From an uncultured bacterium (GTDB lineage: Bacteria; Patescibacteria; Microgenomatia; Levybacterales; UBA12049), in the NCBI GenBank assembly GCA_946885425.1, contig CAMPGJ010000011.1, forward strand, positions 1 through 14,894: a stretch of DNA of 14,894 nucleotides, read 5' to 3'. The translations under genes were made by a program, and so were the position numbers. Every line of letters starts with the position of its first letter. Position 1 is the stretch's first letter. The notes beneath the pieces were generated by a model. It did no database searches and had not been told where the DNA came from. It was given only the letters and a program-made list of their open reading frames with translations. Below, piece after piece: positions 10,146 through 14,894 of this stretch.

Positions 10146-11779
10146 ATTTCCCATTGTGGGTTATTCTGCTTCTTGAGTGCCACCCTGAGATTAACATTTC
10201 TAATTATCTGATCCTTGACCTCCTCGGTTAGGGTCCCTTCATGGTGTTCATTGATATATGCATCGATAGCTTCCTGGTTATCAGGATTATTCATGTAATC
10301 CCGAGCCTCGCTAACTGCGCCTGTTGGATGTCCGATAAGCTCGCCATCAGGACTTTCTTTGATCTTTCCATCCTCATTCTTTTCATATTCATATAATTGT
10401 ACGGAATTCATGTCATGTTTACTCATGCCGGCTAGATCGTTTCCATCTCTCCCTAGACCTGGTGCGACCATTACTTGTCCAATAATCTTCATTTGTTCTT
10501 CTTCAGATAAGGTTTCATCTTTGAAATCTGTATATTGTGTTTCTGGGTGGACAATAAATTTTCCATCATTATCCTTTGAAAGATTGATGATAAAGTTAAC
10601 GTTCTTATAATATTTTTGTGCCTCTCTGAAATGAGCTGATTCATGGATGACCCAACTTTCTATCTTATCCTTGATATCGGCAGCTTGCTCATCGTCAGCA
10701 AGTTTTTCCAGTACTTTCTTAAAGACTTCTACTTGATCCATAGGCTCATTATTCTCGCTTTTTAATTCAATATCAGCAATCTTAATTTCTCCTGCAAGAA
10801 GTGCCTGAGGCTCATCTTTGTCAGGGTCTAACGGTAGACCCTGGTCACGTTTTGCCATTGCTTCATTGCGTTTTTTGTCTTCAACAGCAGAATTTTTTGC
10901 TTTATGGATTTCTTTTAAGACTTTATTTTCTTCAGCAAGTTCTTTTTTCTTTGAGTCCACTTTTTCTTCCCATTGGCCGGAATTTTCTTTAATCCATTTC
11001 AGAACATCAGACCCAGGCATGCTTTCATCACTGCTCATTTGTTGCTCTGCTGATTCGATAAATTTGTTTGGATCTGACCGCACTTTGCTGAGTGCCTGGA
11101 TATGTTCGAGTACAGACTCTGTTGCTTTTTCGTCTTTTCCATATAACTTCGCTAGTTCTTTGATGCTCTCCATATTTTCCTTTATTTGGTCAGGATTATT
11201 TGTGTCGACTATTGCTTTTGCGAACTCGCCAATATTGCCTTTGCCATCCTTAAAAAATTTATCTCTGATAGCATAAGCGCCTCCTTGATCCAGCGTGACG
11301 CCTAGTTTATTAAAAAATTCTTCTTGGGATGTGCCTTTCTGTTTATTTAAGAATCCGTCCATGCTTTCTGCCCAGATTTGCCATTGCTGCTCTTTTGATT
11401 TGTCTCTATATTCGCTGTCTTCTCCTTCCCAAAATTTATTGGATACATGTGCTGCGGCAGCATCTGCCCGTTCTGTTTTTGGTGTCTCTTCCTTTGTGGC
11501 TATCGCTTCCAGCTTGGATTTGTCTTTTTTGCTCAATCCTTCGCCTATATCTGTGCGGTCGAGGAGAAGAAGCGCGTGTGTACCGGATTTTTCCCAACCA
11601 TCCTTTTCTGGGGTTCGGATAGTTTCTGACGTACTTTCAACAGGAGCAACCAAAGGCAATTCAGGTTCTTTAGATTGCACAGGAGCAACCAAAGAAATTT
11701 CCGGTTGGGCTGGTTTTGTAGGTGCTGCTTCCGGCTTGATGCCTCTGTCTTCTGCTGTCAGTTCTCCTGTCTCGGACAT
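10124..11779 (-). CDS. acidic soluble protein, likely paralogue of the 587-aa neighbour (551 aa)
   Basis: No known family is recognised, and there is no signal peptide or membrane segment. The frame opens at 11800 (MPCYTWYMSE…), but I choose the second Met at 11779 because TGCTATACT, an extended -10, ends exactly 6 nt before it. Starting at 11800 would put that promoter inside the gene. Residues below count from the longer form. The N-terminus is Pro/Glu-rich with a 13-residue repeat (LVAPV at 37-41 and 50-54). Residues ~130-260 are helical and include W.ESM, a K-L-G motif and KELAKLYGKDE, each echoed in the 587-aa protein. A coiled-coil stretch follows at about 275-320. The C-terminal part has two candidate copies of the shared module: about 350-420 (LSKDNDGK at 407-414) and about 428-545 (SEEEQ at 432, KNEDGK at 474-479). 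Gene order and shared promoter layout suggest duplication; function unknown. Confidence 0.8.
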   Translation of the reverse strand: MSETGELTAEDRGIKPEAAPTKPAQPEISLVAPVQSKEPELPLVAPVESTSETIRTPEKDGWEKSGTHALLLLDRTDIGEGLSKKDKSKLEAIATKEETPKTERADAAAAHVSNKFWEGEDSEYRDKSKEQQWQIWAESMDGFLNKQKGTSQEEFFNKLGVTLDQGGAYAIRDKFFKDGKGNIGEFAKAIVDTNNPDQIKENMESIKELAKLYGKDEKATESVLEHIQALSKVRSDPNKFIESAEQQMSSDESMPGSDVLKWIKENSGQWEEKVDSKKKELAEENKVLKEIHKAKNSAVEDKKRNEAMAKRDQGLPLDPDKDEPQALLAGEIKIADIELKSENNEPMDQVEVFKKVLEKLADDEQAADIKDKIESWVIHESAHFREAQKYYKNVNFIINLSKDNDGKFIVHPETQYTDFKDETLSEEEQMKIIGQVMVAPGLGRDGNDLAGMSKHDMNSVQLYEYEKNEDGKIKESPDGELIGHPTGAVSEARDYMNNPDNQEAIDAYINEHHEGTLTEEVKDQIIRNVNLRVALKKQNNPQWEIDLTNLS

Positions 11780-11818
11780 ATACCAAGTATAGCAGGGCAA
11801 CTTTATTTTTACATTATA
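11780..11818 (-). promoter_or_regulatory. leaderless-type promoter of the 551-aa gene
   Basis: On the minus strand TGCTATACT is an extended -10 with its hexamer at 11786-11791, exactly 6 nt before the ATG at 11779. A perfect TATAAT at 11813-11818 lies 33 nt before the ATG. The two boxes are 21 nt apart, as in the promoter at 10060-10098. About 29 of the 50 bases around the two starts are identical by eye. No Shine-Dalgarno sequence is present. Confidence 0.65.
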
Positions 11819-11826
11819 TCTAGATG

Positions 11827-11852
11827 ACAGTTAACACTTAACAATTAACTGT
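11827..11852. repeat. 8-bp AT-rich inverted repeat downstream of tRNA-Ser(CGA)
   Basis: ACAGTTAA (11827-11834) pairs with TTAACTGT (11845-11852) across a 10-nt loop. It lies just 3' of tRNA-Ser(CGA) and upstream of the 551-aa promoter. There is no U-run after it on the tRNA strand, so terminator function is only possible. Confidence 0.4.
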
Positions 11853-11857
11853 ATATG

Positions 11858-11946
11858 CGGAGAGGGCGGGATTCGAACCCGCGGTAGGTTTTTACACCTA
11901 CAAAGGTTTTCGAAACCTTCTCTTTCGGCCACTCAGACACCTCTCC
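11858..11946 (-). tRNA. tRNA-Ser(CGA)
   Basis: On the minus strand GGAGAGG pairs with CCTCTCC (acceptor). The anticodon arm is AAGGT-TTCGAAA-ACCTT, anticodon CGA, reading UCG. A long variable arm (TGTAGGTGTAAAAACCTACC) and a GTTCGAA T-loop make it a class II tRNA. The discriminator is G, as expected for serine. CCA is not encoded (CAT follows). It lies between the Nudix gene and the 551-aa gene on the same strand. Confidence 0.95.
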
Positions 11947-11951
11947 TGATT

Positions 11952-11980
11952 AAAATATTACTCATGTTGCACATCGTCAT
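11952..11980 (-). promoter_or_regulatory. candidate promoter of tRNA-Ser(CGA)
   Basis: On the minus strand ATGACG (11975-11980) is a 4/6 match to a -35 box and TATTTT (11952-11957) to a -10, with a 17-base spacer. The tRNA begins 5 nt after the -10. The -35 is the terminal arm of the palindromic repeat at 11975-12060, so the repeat may have donated promoter sequence. Both boxes are weak. Confidence 0.35.
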
Positions 11981-12060
11981 TCTGGTAAGCGACGTAGGAA
12001 GCGCATCCATAATCTCTTACCGCAGTAACGTTAGCGATCCTGGACGCGGCCAGGATGACG
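11975..12060. repeat. 86-bp palindromic intergenic element overlapping the Nudix 3' end
   Basis: The ends are CGTCATTCTGG (11975-11985) and CCAGGATGACG (12050-12060), inverted with one mismatch. Inner pairs are GGTAAG (11984-11989) with CTTACC (12016-12021) and TCCTGG (12038-12043) with CCAGGA (12050-12055). Short palindromes ending in GTCAT..CTG motifs are familiar as dispersed repeats in many bacterial genomes, but copy number here is unknown. The right end encodes the last nine residues of the Nudix protein. Confidence 0.65.
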
Positions 12061-12486
12061 TGAGTTGTTTATCAACAATTCTTTAGCTTCTCTCCAAATC
12101 TTTCTATCTGCTTTAAAAGTAAGTCTCGCTTCTACCTCTTCAATTGGCAACCATTCCACATCTTCCATTTCATGATCGTGTTGGGTGATATCCTCTTCAA
12201 CACATTCCATAATGTAGTAGTATACTGTTTTTTTTCTTTTTTCACCTTCAAATACAAACCAATAATTAATTGCAGGTAGTGGTCGTAATATTTTTCCAAG
12301 TACGCCTGTCTCCTCTTTTACCTCCCGAATGGCTGTCTCTTCTTTTCCTTCTCCCATAATATTGTCGCCAATAAGGCCTTTTGGGAAAACCCATCCATGA
12401 TGATAGGAATGCTGGGCAAGTAATATAAATAGTTTGTTAGCTTCTTTTTTAAAGACAATACCGCCTGCTGAAAATTCGTGTTTCAT
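12031..12486 (-). CDS. Nudix hydrolase, MutT/Ap4A-hydrolase type (151 aa)
   Basis: The full Nudix signature G-x5-E-x7-REV-x-EE-x-G-V spans residues 40-62, including REVKEETG with the metal-binding glutamates intact. It is preceded by FSAGGIVF (5-12) and WVFPKG (32-37), typical of the small stand-alone enzymes. The family hydrolyses nucleoside diphosphates linked to another moiety. The W.FPKG motif and ~140-residue size fit diadenosine polyphosphate (Ap4A) hydrolases best, but substrate cannot be fixed from sequence alone. The C-terminal residues RHPGRVQDR are encoded by one arm of a palindromic repeat and probably replaced an older C-terminus. No Shine-Dalgarno site precedes the ATG. It diverges from the 320-aa gene, and tRNA-Ser(CGA) lies downstream on the same strand. 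A housekeeping role is likely, unconnected to the secretion-like genes. Confidence 0.92.
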   Translation of the reverse strand: MKHEFSAGGIVFKKEANKLFILLAQHSYHHGWVFPKGLIGDNIMGEGKEETAIREVKEETGVLGKILRPLPAINYWFVFEGEKRKKTVYYYIMECVEEDITQHDHEMEDVEWLPIEEVEARLTFKADRKIWREAKELLINNSRHPGRVQDR

Positions 12487-12547
12487 AAAATAATAAATGG
12501 TTGTTACTTCTTTATAAGGTTAATATCAAGTTCAAGCGTGTGCTTAT

Positions 12548-12556
12548 TGATATACT
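12548..12556 (+). promoter_or_regulatory. extended -10 promoter of the 320-aa gene
   Basis: TGATATACT matches the extended -10 TGnTATAnT, the same type found before the 551- and 587-aa genes. Transcription would start near 12563 and leave a leader of about 95 nt. The leader contains a GC-rich hairpin, AGGCG (12581-12585) with CGCCT (12592-12596), followed by TTTGTTT. A possible attenuator is conceivable but weak. Confidence 0.45.
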
Positions 12557-12643
12557 CGCGGTGTAATTATATCAGATACGAGGCGAGCGCCCGCCTTTGT
12601 TTATGACTACGGCGAGGTAAAACTTGACAAAAAAGGGGATTTA

Positions 12644-12650
12644 AAGGAGG
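12644..12650 (+). promoter_or_regulatory. strong Shine-Dalgarno site
   Basis: AAGGAGG ends 7 nt before the ATG at 12658 and fixes that start for the 320-aa gene. It contrasts with the large genes at 404, 8244, 10059 and 11779, none of which has such a site. Confidence 0.85.
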
Positions 12651-12657
12651 ATAAAAG

Positions 12658-13620
12658 ATGACTAATGAAAGAAAAGAAAGGATAATATTTATGCCTGAAG
12701 GAATTGAAAGATCAGAACCTAGAAAAGTGTCATTGGAACATCCTGAACGGGAGGCAAAAAGGAGTTCAGGAGAGTCGAAAGATACTACACGTTATGGCAG
12801 GAAGCAGCAAGCTCCTGAAGGCAAATCTACACCCCCCGCTCCTCTAAACGAACAGGTCAAACACGAAGGGTCTGGTAATTTTGACATACCTGTTAAAGAT
12901 ACAAATGAAGCAGATGCGCCGAAAGATGAAGAACCACATTTTCCCACGGCGCCTGAAAAGGTAGAGACACCAGAAGAGCAGGCAGAGCGGGAGAGACAGG
13001 AGAAACTTTTTGAACACATCACAGAGGGAAGGCATGAGGATGCTTTTAAAATGATGATGGAAGATACGGGGCGAGATCCGGAGGAAGAGTTCAAAAAGCC
13101 TGAAGTGCAAAAATCTTTACATGATATCAAAAGCTTTACTGAAGAAATGCAAAAACCAGAAGAGGAACGTGATTTGGAGAAGTTAGAAGAGGCAGCACAG
13201 GCTTTTAAGGGATCTCCTAAGCATATGCAGGAATATTTGAGAGCTGCTTTAGGTGCTCATGGAATGTCTGAAGAACAAGTGAAGAAGATCCTGCCTGATG
13301 AGCTGGCTGCTCCAACAGAGGGAGGGGAGGATGAGGATGGAATTACTGCTCCAACAGAAGGAGAGCCACAGTTAACAGAAGAGGAACAGAAAGCTAAGGA
13401 TGAGGTAATGCCATTTGTTCAGCGGTTAAATGAAGCTGCAGGAGGAGGGAAGCCCCTTACTGATGACGAAAAAGAAAGATTTAGGGATAAGTTAAAGAAA
13501 GTTCCTTGGCTGAAGATTGGCGGACGAAGTTTGCAAGCTATATTTTACACAGCAATGGCAGCGTATGTCGCGTATGTCTTCCTCATGGCAAAAACCTCAG
13601 GAATAGGTGGTAAGAAATAG
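12658..13620 (+). CDS. acidic, probably tail-anchored membrane protein of unknown function (320 aa)
   Basis: No known family is recognised. The first ~105 residues are charged, rich in Pro, Glu and Lys, and probably disordered. Residues 105-215 look helical and very acidic (for example EEQAERERQEKLFEHITEG). An APTEG motif is repeated at 218-222 and 231-235. A second helical segment covers 238-282 (LTEEEQKAKDEVMPFVQRLNEA). The only hydrophobic stretch is 291-310 (LQAIFYTAMAAYVAYVFLMA), followed by a short Lys-containing tail (TSGIGGKK). There is no N-terminal signal, so the bulk should face the cytoplasm with a C-terminal anchor. The start is fixed by AAGGAGG 7 nt upstream. Composition resembles the 551- and 587-aa proteins, and all three have extended -10 promoters. 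That makes a shared process possible, but no sequence motif is shared. Confidence 0.85.
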   Translation: MTNERKERIIFMPEGIERSEPRKVSLEHPEREAKRSSGESKDTTRYGRKQQAPEGKSTPPAPLNEQVKHEGSGNFDIPVKDTNEADAPKDEEPHFPTAPEKVETPEEQAERERQEKLFEHITEGRHEDAFKMMMEDTGRDPEEEFKKPEVQKSLHDIKSFTEEMQKPEEERDLEKLEEAAQAFKGSPKHMQEYLRAALGAHGMSEEQVKKILPDELAAPTEGGEDEDGITAPTEGEPQLTEEEQKAKDEVMPFVQRLNEAAGGGKPLTDDEKERFRDKLKKVPWLKIGGRSLQAIFYTAMAAYVAYVFLMAKTSGIGGKK

Positions 13621-13636
13621 TTCACTGTTTGATAGC

Positions 13637-13656
13637 AGAGTTGCTTGCTGAACTCT
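13637..13656 (+). terminator. weak hairpin after the 320-aa gene
   Basis: AGAGTT (13637-13642) and AACTCT (13651-13656) pair across an 8-nt loop, 16 bases after the stop codon. Only TATA follows, not a U-run. The hairpin overlaps the tRNA promoter. Confidence 0.3.
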
Positions 13657-13669
13657 TATAAGGTAAAAT
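13641..13669 (+). promoter_or_regulatory. promoter of the tRNA-Arg/tRNA-Ser pair
   Basis: TTGCTT (13641-13646) and TAAAAT (13664-13669) are 17 bases apart. The expected start is about 3 nt before the first base of tRNA-Arg(GCG). The next tRNA follows after only 5 bases and is probably co-transcribed. Confidence 0.65.
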
Positions 13670-13678
13670 ACACCTACT

Positions 13679-13752
13679 GATCCCGTAGCTCAGCTGGATA
13701 GAGCGCAACGTTGCGGACGTTGAGGTCGTTGGTTCGAATCCAATCGGGATCA
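13679..13752 (+). tRNA. tRNA-Arg(GCG)
   Basis: GATCCCG pairs with CGGGATC (acceptor). The D arm is GCTC…GAGC, and the loop carries the arginine identity base A20 (GGATA). The anticodon arm is CAACG-TTGCGGA-CGTTG, anticodon GCG, reading CGC and CGU. The T arm is GTTGG-TTCGAAT-CCAAT. The discriminator is A and CCA is not encoded. Most bacteria use ACG (edited to ICG) for this box, so GCG is unusual. Confidence 0.93.
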
Positions 13753-13757
13753 CTTTT

Positions 13758-13844
13758 GGAAGGGTCGCATAGTGGCCTAGTGCGCACGCTTGGAAAGCGT
13801 GTATGATCGCAAGATTATCGGGGGTTCGAATCCCCCCCCTTCCG
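13758..13844 (+). tRNA. tRNA-Ser(GGA)
   Basis: GGAAGGG pairs with CCCTTCC (acceptor). The anticodon arm is CACGC-TTGGAAA-GCGTG, anticodon GGA, reading UCC and UCU. A long variable arm (around GATCGCAAGATT) and the T arm GGGGG-TTCGAAT-CCCCC make it a class II tRNA. The discriminator is G, as expected for serine. CCA is not encoded. It starts 5 nt after tRNA-Arg(GCG). Confidence 0.95.
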
Positions 13845-13922
13845 CCTTCGTCCGCCGAAGCTAAAGCTTCTTTGGACTACGGCGGACAAAGTCCGCTTTA
13901 TAAATAGTTTTAGCGAAGGAGG
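13845..13922. repeat. palindromic repeat that carries the ribosome-binding site of the GIY-YIG gene
   Basis: Outer arms CCTTCG (13845-13850) and CGAAGG (13914-13919) enclose GTCCGCCG (13850-13857) pairing with CGGCGGAC (13880-13887). Inside these is a GAAGC-TAAA-GCTTC hairpin (13857-13870). A further GGAC-AAA-GTCC hairpin lies at 13884-13894. It begins directly after the tRNA-Ser discriminator base. Its right end AAGGAGG (13916-13922) is a perfect Shine-Dalgarno site 10 nt before the GIY-YIG start. A partial relative (GACTACGGCG with flanking sequence) lies at about 12607-12616. Confidence 0.65.
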
Positions 13923-13932
13923 ATTGCTTGGT

Positions 13933-14192
13933 ATGTTCTATTACGTTTATGTTTTACTTTGCTCAAACAATAAACCGTATGTCGGTTGCACTGATGACCT
14001 GGGGAAGAGAATAATTAGATATGAAAAGGGTTATGTTCCTGCTACAAAATCCTTCTTCCAGTAAAATTAATCTCTTATTTTGCTTTTAATAATAAATATA
14101 CTGCTTTTAAGTTTGAAAAATATCTTAAATCTGGGTCTGGCAGAGCTTTTATGAAAAAACATGAATTTATCATTCAAAGTTTGCTCCCGTAG
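13933..14192 (+). pseudogene. GIY-YIG nuclease family protein, frameshifted
   Basis: The gene starts at ATG 13933 with AAGGAGG upstream. It reads FYYVYVLLCSNNKPYVGCTDDLGKR, the GIY-YIG domain of small UvrC-N-terminal-like proteins (YYVYVL and YVGCT are the signature strands). The frame stops at 14062-14064 after 43 codons. From about 14052 another frame continues the family pattern: LLPVKLISYFAFNNKYTAFKFEKYLKSGSGRAFMKK, with the conserved Glu of the K-x-E-K-Y-L-K helix. One base has been lost near 14050. The intact protein would be about 86 residues, normal for this group. The downstream frame ends at a TAG (14190-14192) inside tRNA-Arg(CCG). The family includes structure-specific and homing-type nucleases; this copy is probably inactive unless the frameshift is an assembly error. 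Confidence 0.85.
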
Positions 14193-14259
14193 CTCAGCTG
14201 GATAGAGTGTCAGGTTCCGAACCTGAAGGTCGTGGGTTCAAATCCCGCCGGGAGTACCA
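14183..14259 (+). tRNA. tRNA-Arg(CCG)
   Basis: GCTCCCG pairs with CGGGAGT (one G-U pair). The D arm is GCTC…GAGT with A20 in the loop. The anticodon arm is TCAGG-TTCCGAA-CCTGA, anticodon CCG, reading CGG. The T arm is GTGGG-TTCAAAT-CCCGC and the discriminator is A. CCA is encoded at 14257-14259, unlike the other three tRNAs here. Its first 10 bases overlap the end of the GIY-YIG pseudogene. Confidence 0.93.
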
Positions 14260-14312
14260 GGTATAAGTCTGCGCTGGCTACGCAGTAGACGGAAGCGGAT
14301 TTGGGACGCAAG

Positions 14313-14336
14313 AAGGTATAGGCATGTACCTACCTT
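14313..14336 (-). terminator. weak candidate terminator of the two-TM protein gene
   Basis: AAGGTA (14313-14318) and TACCTT (14331-14336) pair across 12 bases just downstream of the minus-strand stop at 14340. No U-tract follows. Between tRNA-Arg(CCG) and this hairpin there is only a small 5-bp stem (CTGCG/CGCAG, 14269-14285) of unknown role. Confidence 0.3.
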
Positions 14337-14339
14337 ATG

Positions 14340-14894
14340 TTAAGCAGAAGTTGATTTTTCCAGAGGGAAGTTTTTTTCTAGCCATTCTCCGGCTTTTTCT
14401 GTAAAGGTCGGTTTTACATATTCACGGAAGGGTAAGTGATTGAGGAGGACACCTCTAATTTGTTGAGTAGGAATATCCCCAAGCGAAATAGTCAGTTCCC
14501 CGGGAAAATACGCTTTTGTCCTGATGTGGAGCACATCCTGTCCATGCTGTTTCATGAAGTAAAAATCGTAGAGTTCATCCCATATAAAGAAGCTATCTTC
14601 AACACGGATACCCTGACTGCTTATTTTGTAGTAAAACGTGTGAGGTGGGACAATTGCCAGTGCGAATGCCAGAAATCCGAGAGAAAAAGCGACCAGCATA
14701 AGGAGATATTGGGAAAAAAAGAAGAGAATGATTTCAACGGCAGCGAGAATAAGAAAGCTATTGATGTAGTATTCACTGGAGCGAACCCGATATGGCCTTC
14801 CTGGGGCATGCCATGAAAGATATGTGGTTACATCGTTATCATTGGAATAGTCATAATTATTGTATTCCTGTACATCATTATTCACATACTCATC
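14340..14894 (-). CDS. two-TM membrane protein with C-terminal PH-like soluble domain, open at window edge
   Basis: Counting from the GTG at 14885, two adjacent hydrophobic segments lie at about 42-58 and 60-79, joined by a short turn. A beta-rich soluble domain follows (about 82-155: HTFYYKISSQGIRVEDSFFIWDELYDFYF …). Two membrane helices followed by such a domain recall the bacterial PH-like domain proteins that often sit near VirB4/PrgI genes in Patescibacteria; this assignment is from memory and layout, not from a diagnostic motif. The frame is open beyond the GTG to the window edge (DEYV precedes it), so the real start may lie outside. A TGA in another frame overlaps the GTG (ATGTGA), which could be the end of an upstream gene. 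Function unknown; an accessory role in the secretion-like locus is possible. Confidence 0.75.
   Translation of the reverse strand, partial: DEYVNNDVQEYNNYDYSNDNDVTTYLSWHAPGRPYRVRSSEYYINSFLILAAVEIILFFFSQYLLMLVAFSLGFLAFALAIVPPHTFYYKISSQGIRVEDSFFIWDELYDFYFMKQHGQDVLHIRTKAYFPGELTISLGDIPTQQIRGVLLNHLPFREYVKPTFTEKAGEWLEKNFPLEKSTSA

Noticed and set aside
11295..11792. 165-codon plus-strand frame opposite the 551-aa gene
   Set aside because: It is antisense with Ser/Cys/Leu-rich composition and no start signals.
12624..12629. Perfect TTGACA as a -35 box for the 320-aa gene
   Set aside because: A -10 box at normal spacing would fall on the Shine-Dalgarno site, and no TATAAT-like hexamer is there. The extended -10 at 12548 is a better candidate.
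13682..14206. 22-bp direct repeat (13682-13703 and 14187-14208) as attachment sites flanking an integrated element
   Set aside because: The repeat is the shared 5' half of two tRNA-Arg genes and is explained by tRNA homology. No integrase lies between them.
14269..14285. CTGCG/CGCAG hairpin after tRNA-Arg(CCG) as a terminator
   Set aside because: The stem is only 5 bp, with no U-run after it.

Overview
The window looks like chromosomal DNA from a member of the Candidate Phyla Radiation (Patescibacteria). This is inference from three traits together: very large, charged, orphan proteins beside a VirB6/TrbL-like secretion membrane protein; a four-helix-bundle (S23-type) fragment and a GIY-YIG fragment; and short palindromic repeats scattered between genes. 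Genes use TAA/TAG stops and TGG for Trp, and no frame needs TGA read as an amino acid. No rRNA, transposase, integrase or CRISPR array is visible.

Layout. 2-282: frameshifted four-helix-bundle pseudogene. 404-4981 (+): a 1525-aa orphan protein. 4991-5075: convergent intergenic region with nested inverted repeats. 5104-11779 (-): three large genes transcribed leftwards in the order 551-aa protein, 587-aa protein, 1046-aa VirB6-like membrane protein. 11858-12486 (-): tRNA-Ser(CGA), a palindromic repeat and a Nudix hydrolase. 12658-13620 (+): a 320-aa tail-anchored acidic protein. 13679-14259 (+): tRNA-Arg(GCG), tRNA-Ser(GGA), a palindromic repeat, a broken GIY-YIG gene and tRNA-Arg(CCG). 14340-14894 (-): a two-TM protein with a C-terminal soluble domain, open to the window edge.

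The core is a candidate surface or secretion locus. The VirB6-like protein has an exported N-terminus, about six membrane segments and a roughly 490-residue disordered Pro/Gln/Gly-rich tail. It sits downstream of two soluble acidic proteins that appear to be diverged paralogues. Both seem to carry a duplicated C-terminal module of about 120-140 residues with a K/V-D-x-D-G-K signature. The resemblance extends into their promoters: each has TATAAT exactly 33 nt before the ATG and an extended -10 (TGnTATAnT) ending exactly 6 nt before the ATG. That spacing predicts leaderless mRNAs. The VirB6-like gene also lacks a Shine-Dalgarno site and has a near-leaderless promoter, whereas the 320-aa gene has a strong one. 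No VirB4/VirD4 ATPase lies in the window, so the secretion role rests on the VirB6-like protein and is not proven.

The second theme is repeats that contribute to genes. One palindrome supplies the last nine codons of the Nudix gene and a possible -35 for tRNA-Ser. Another supplies the Shine-Dalgarno sequence of the GIY-YIG gene, whose reading frame ends inside the next tRNA.
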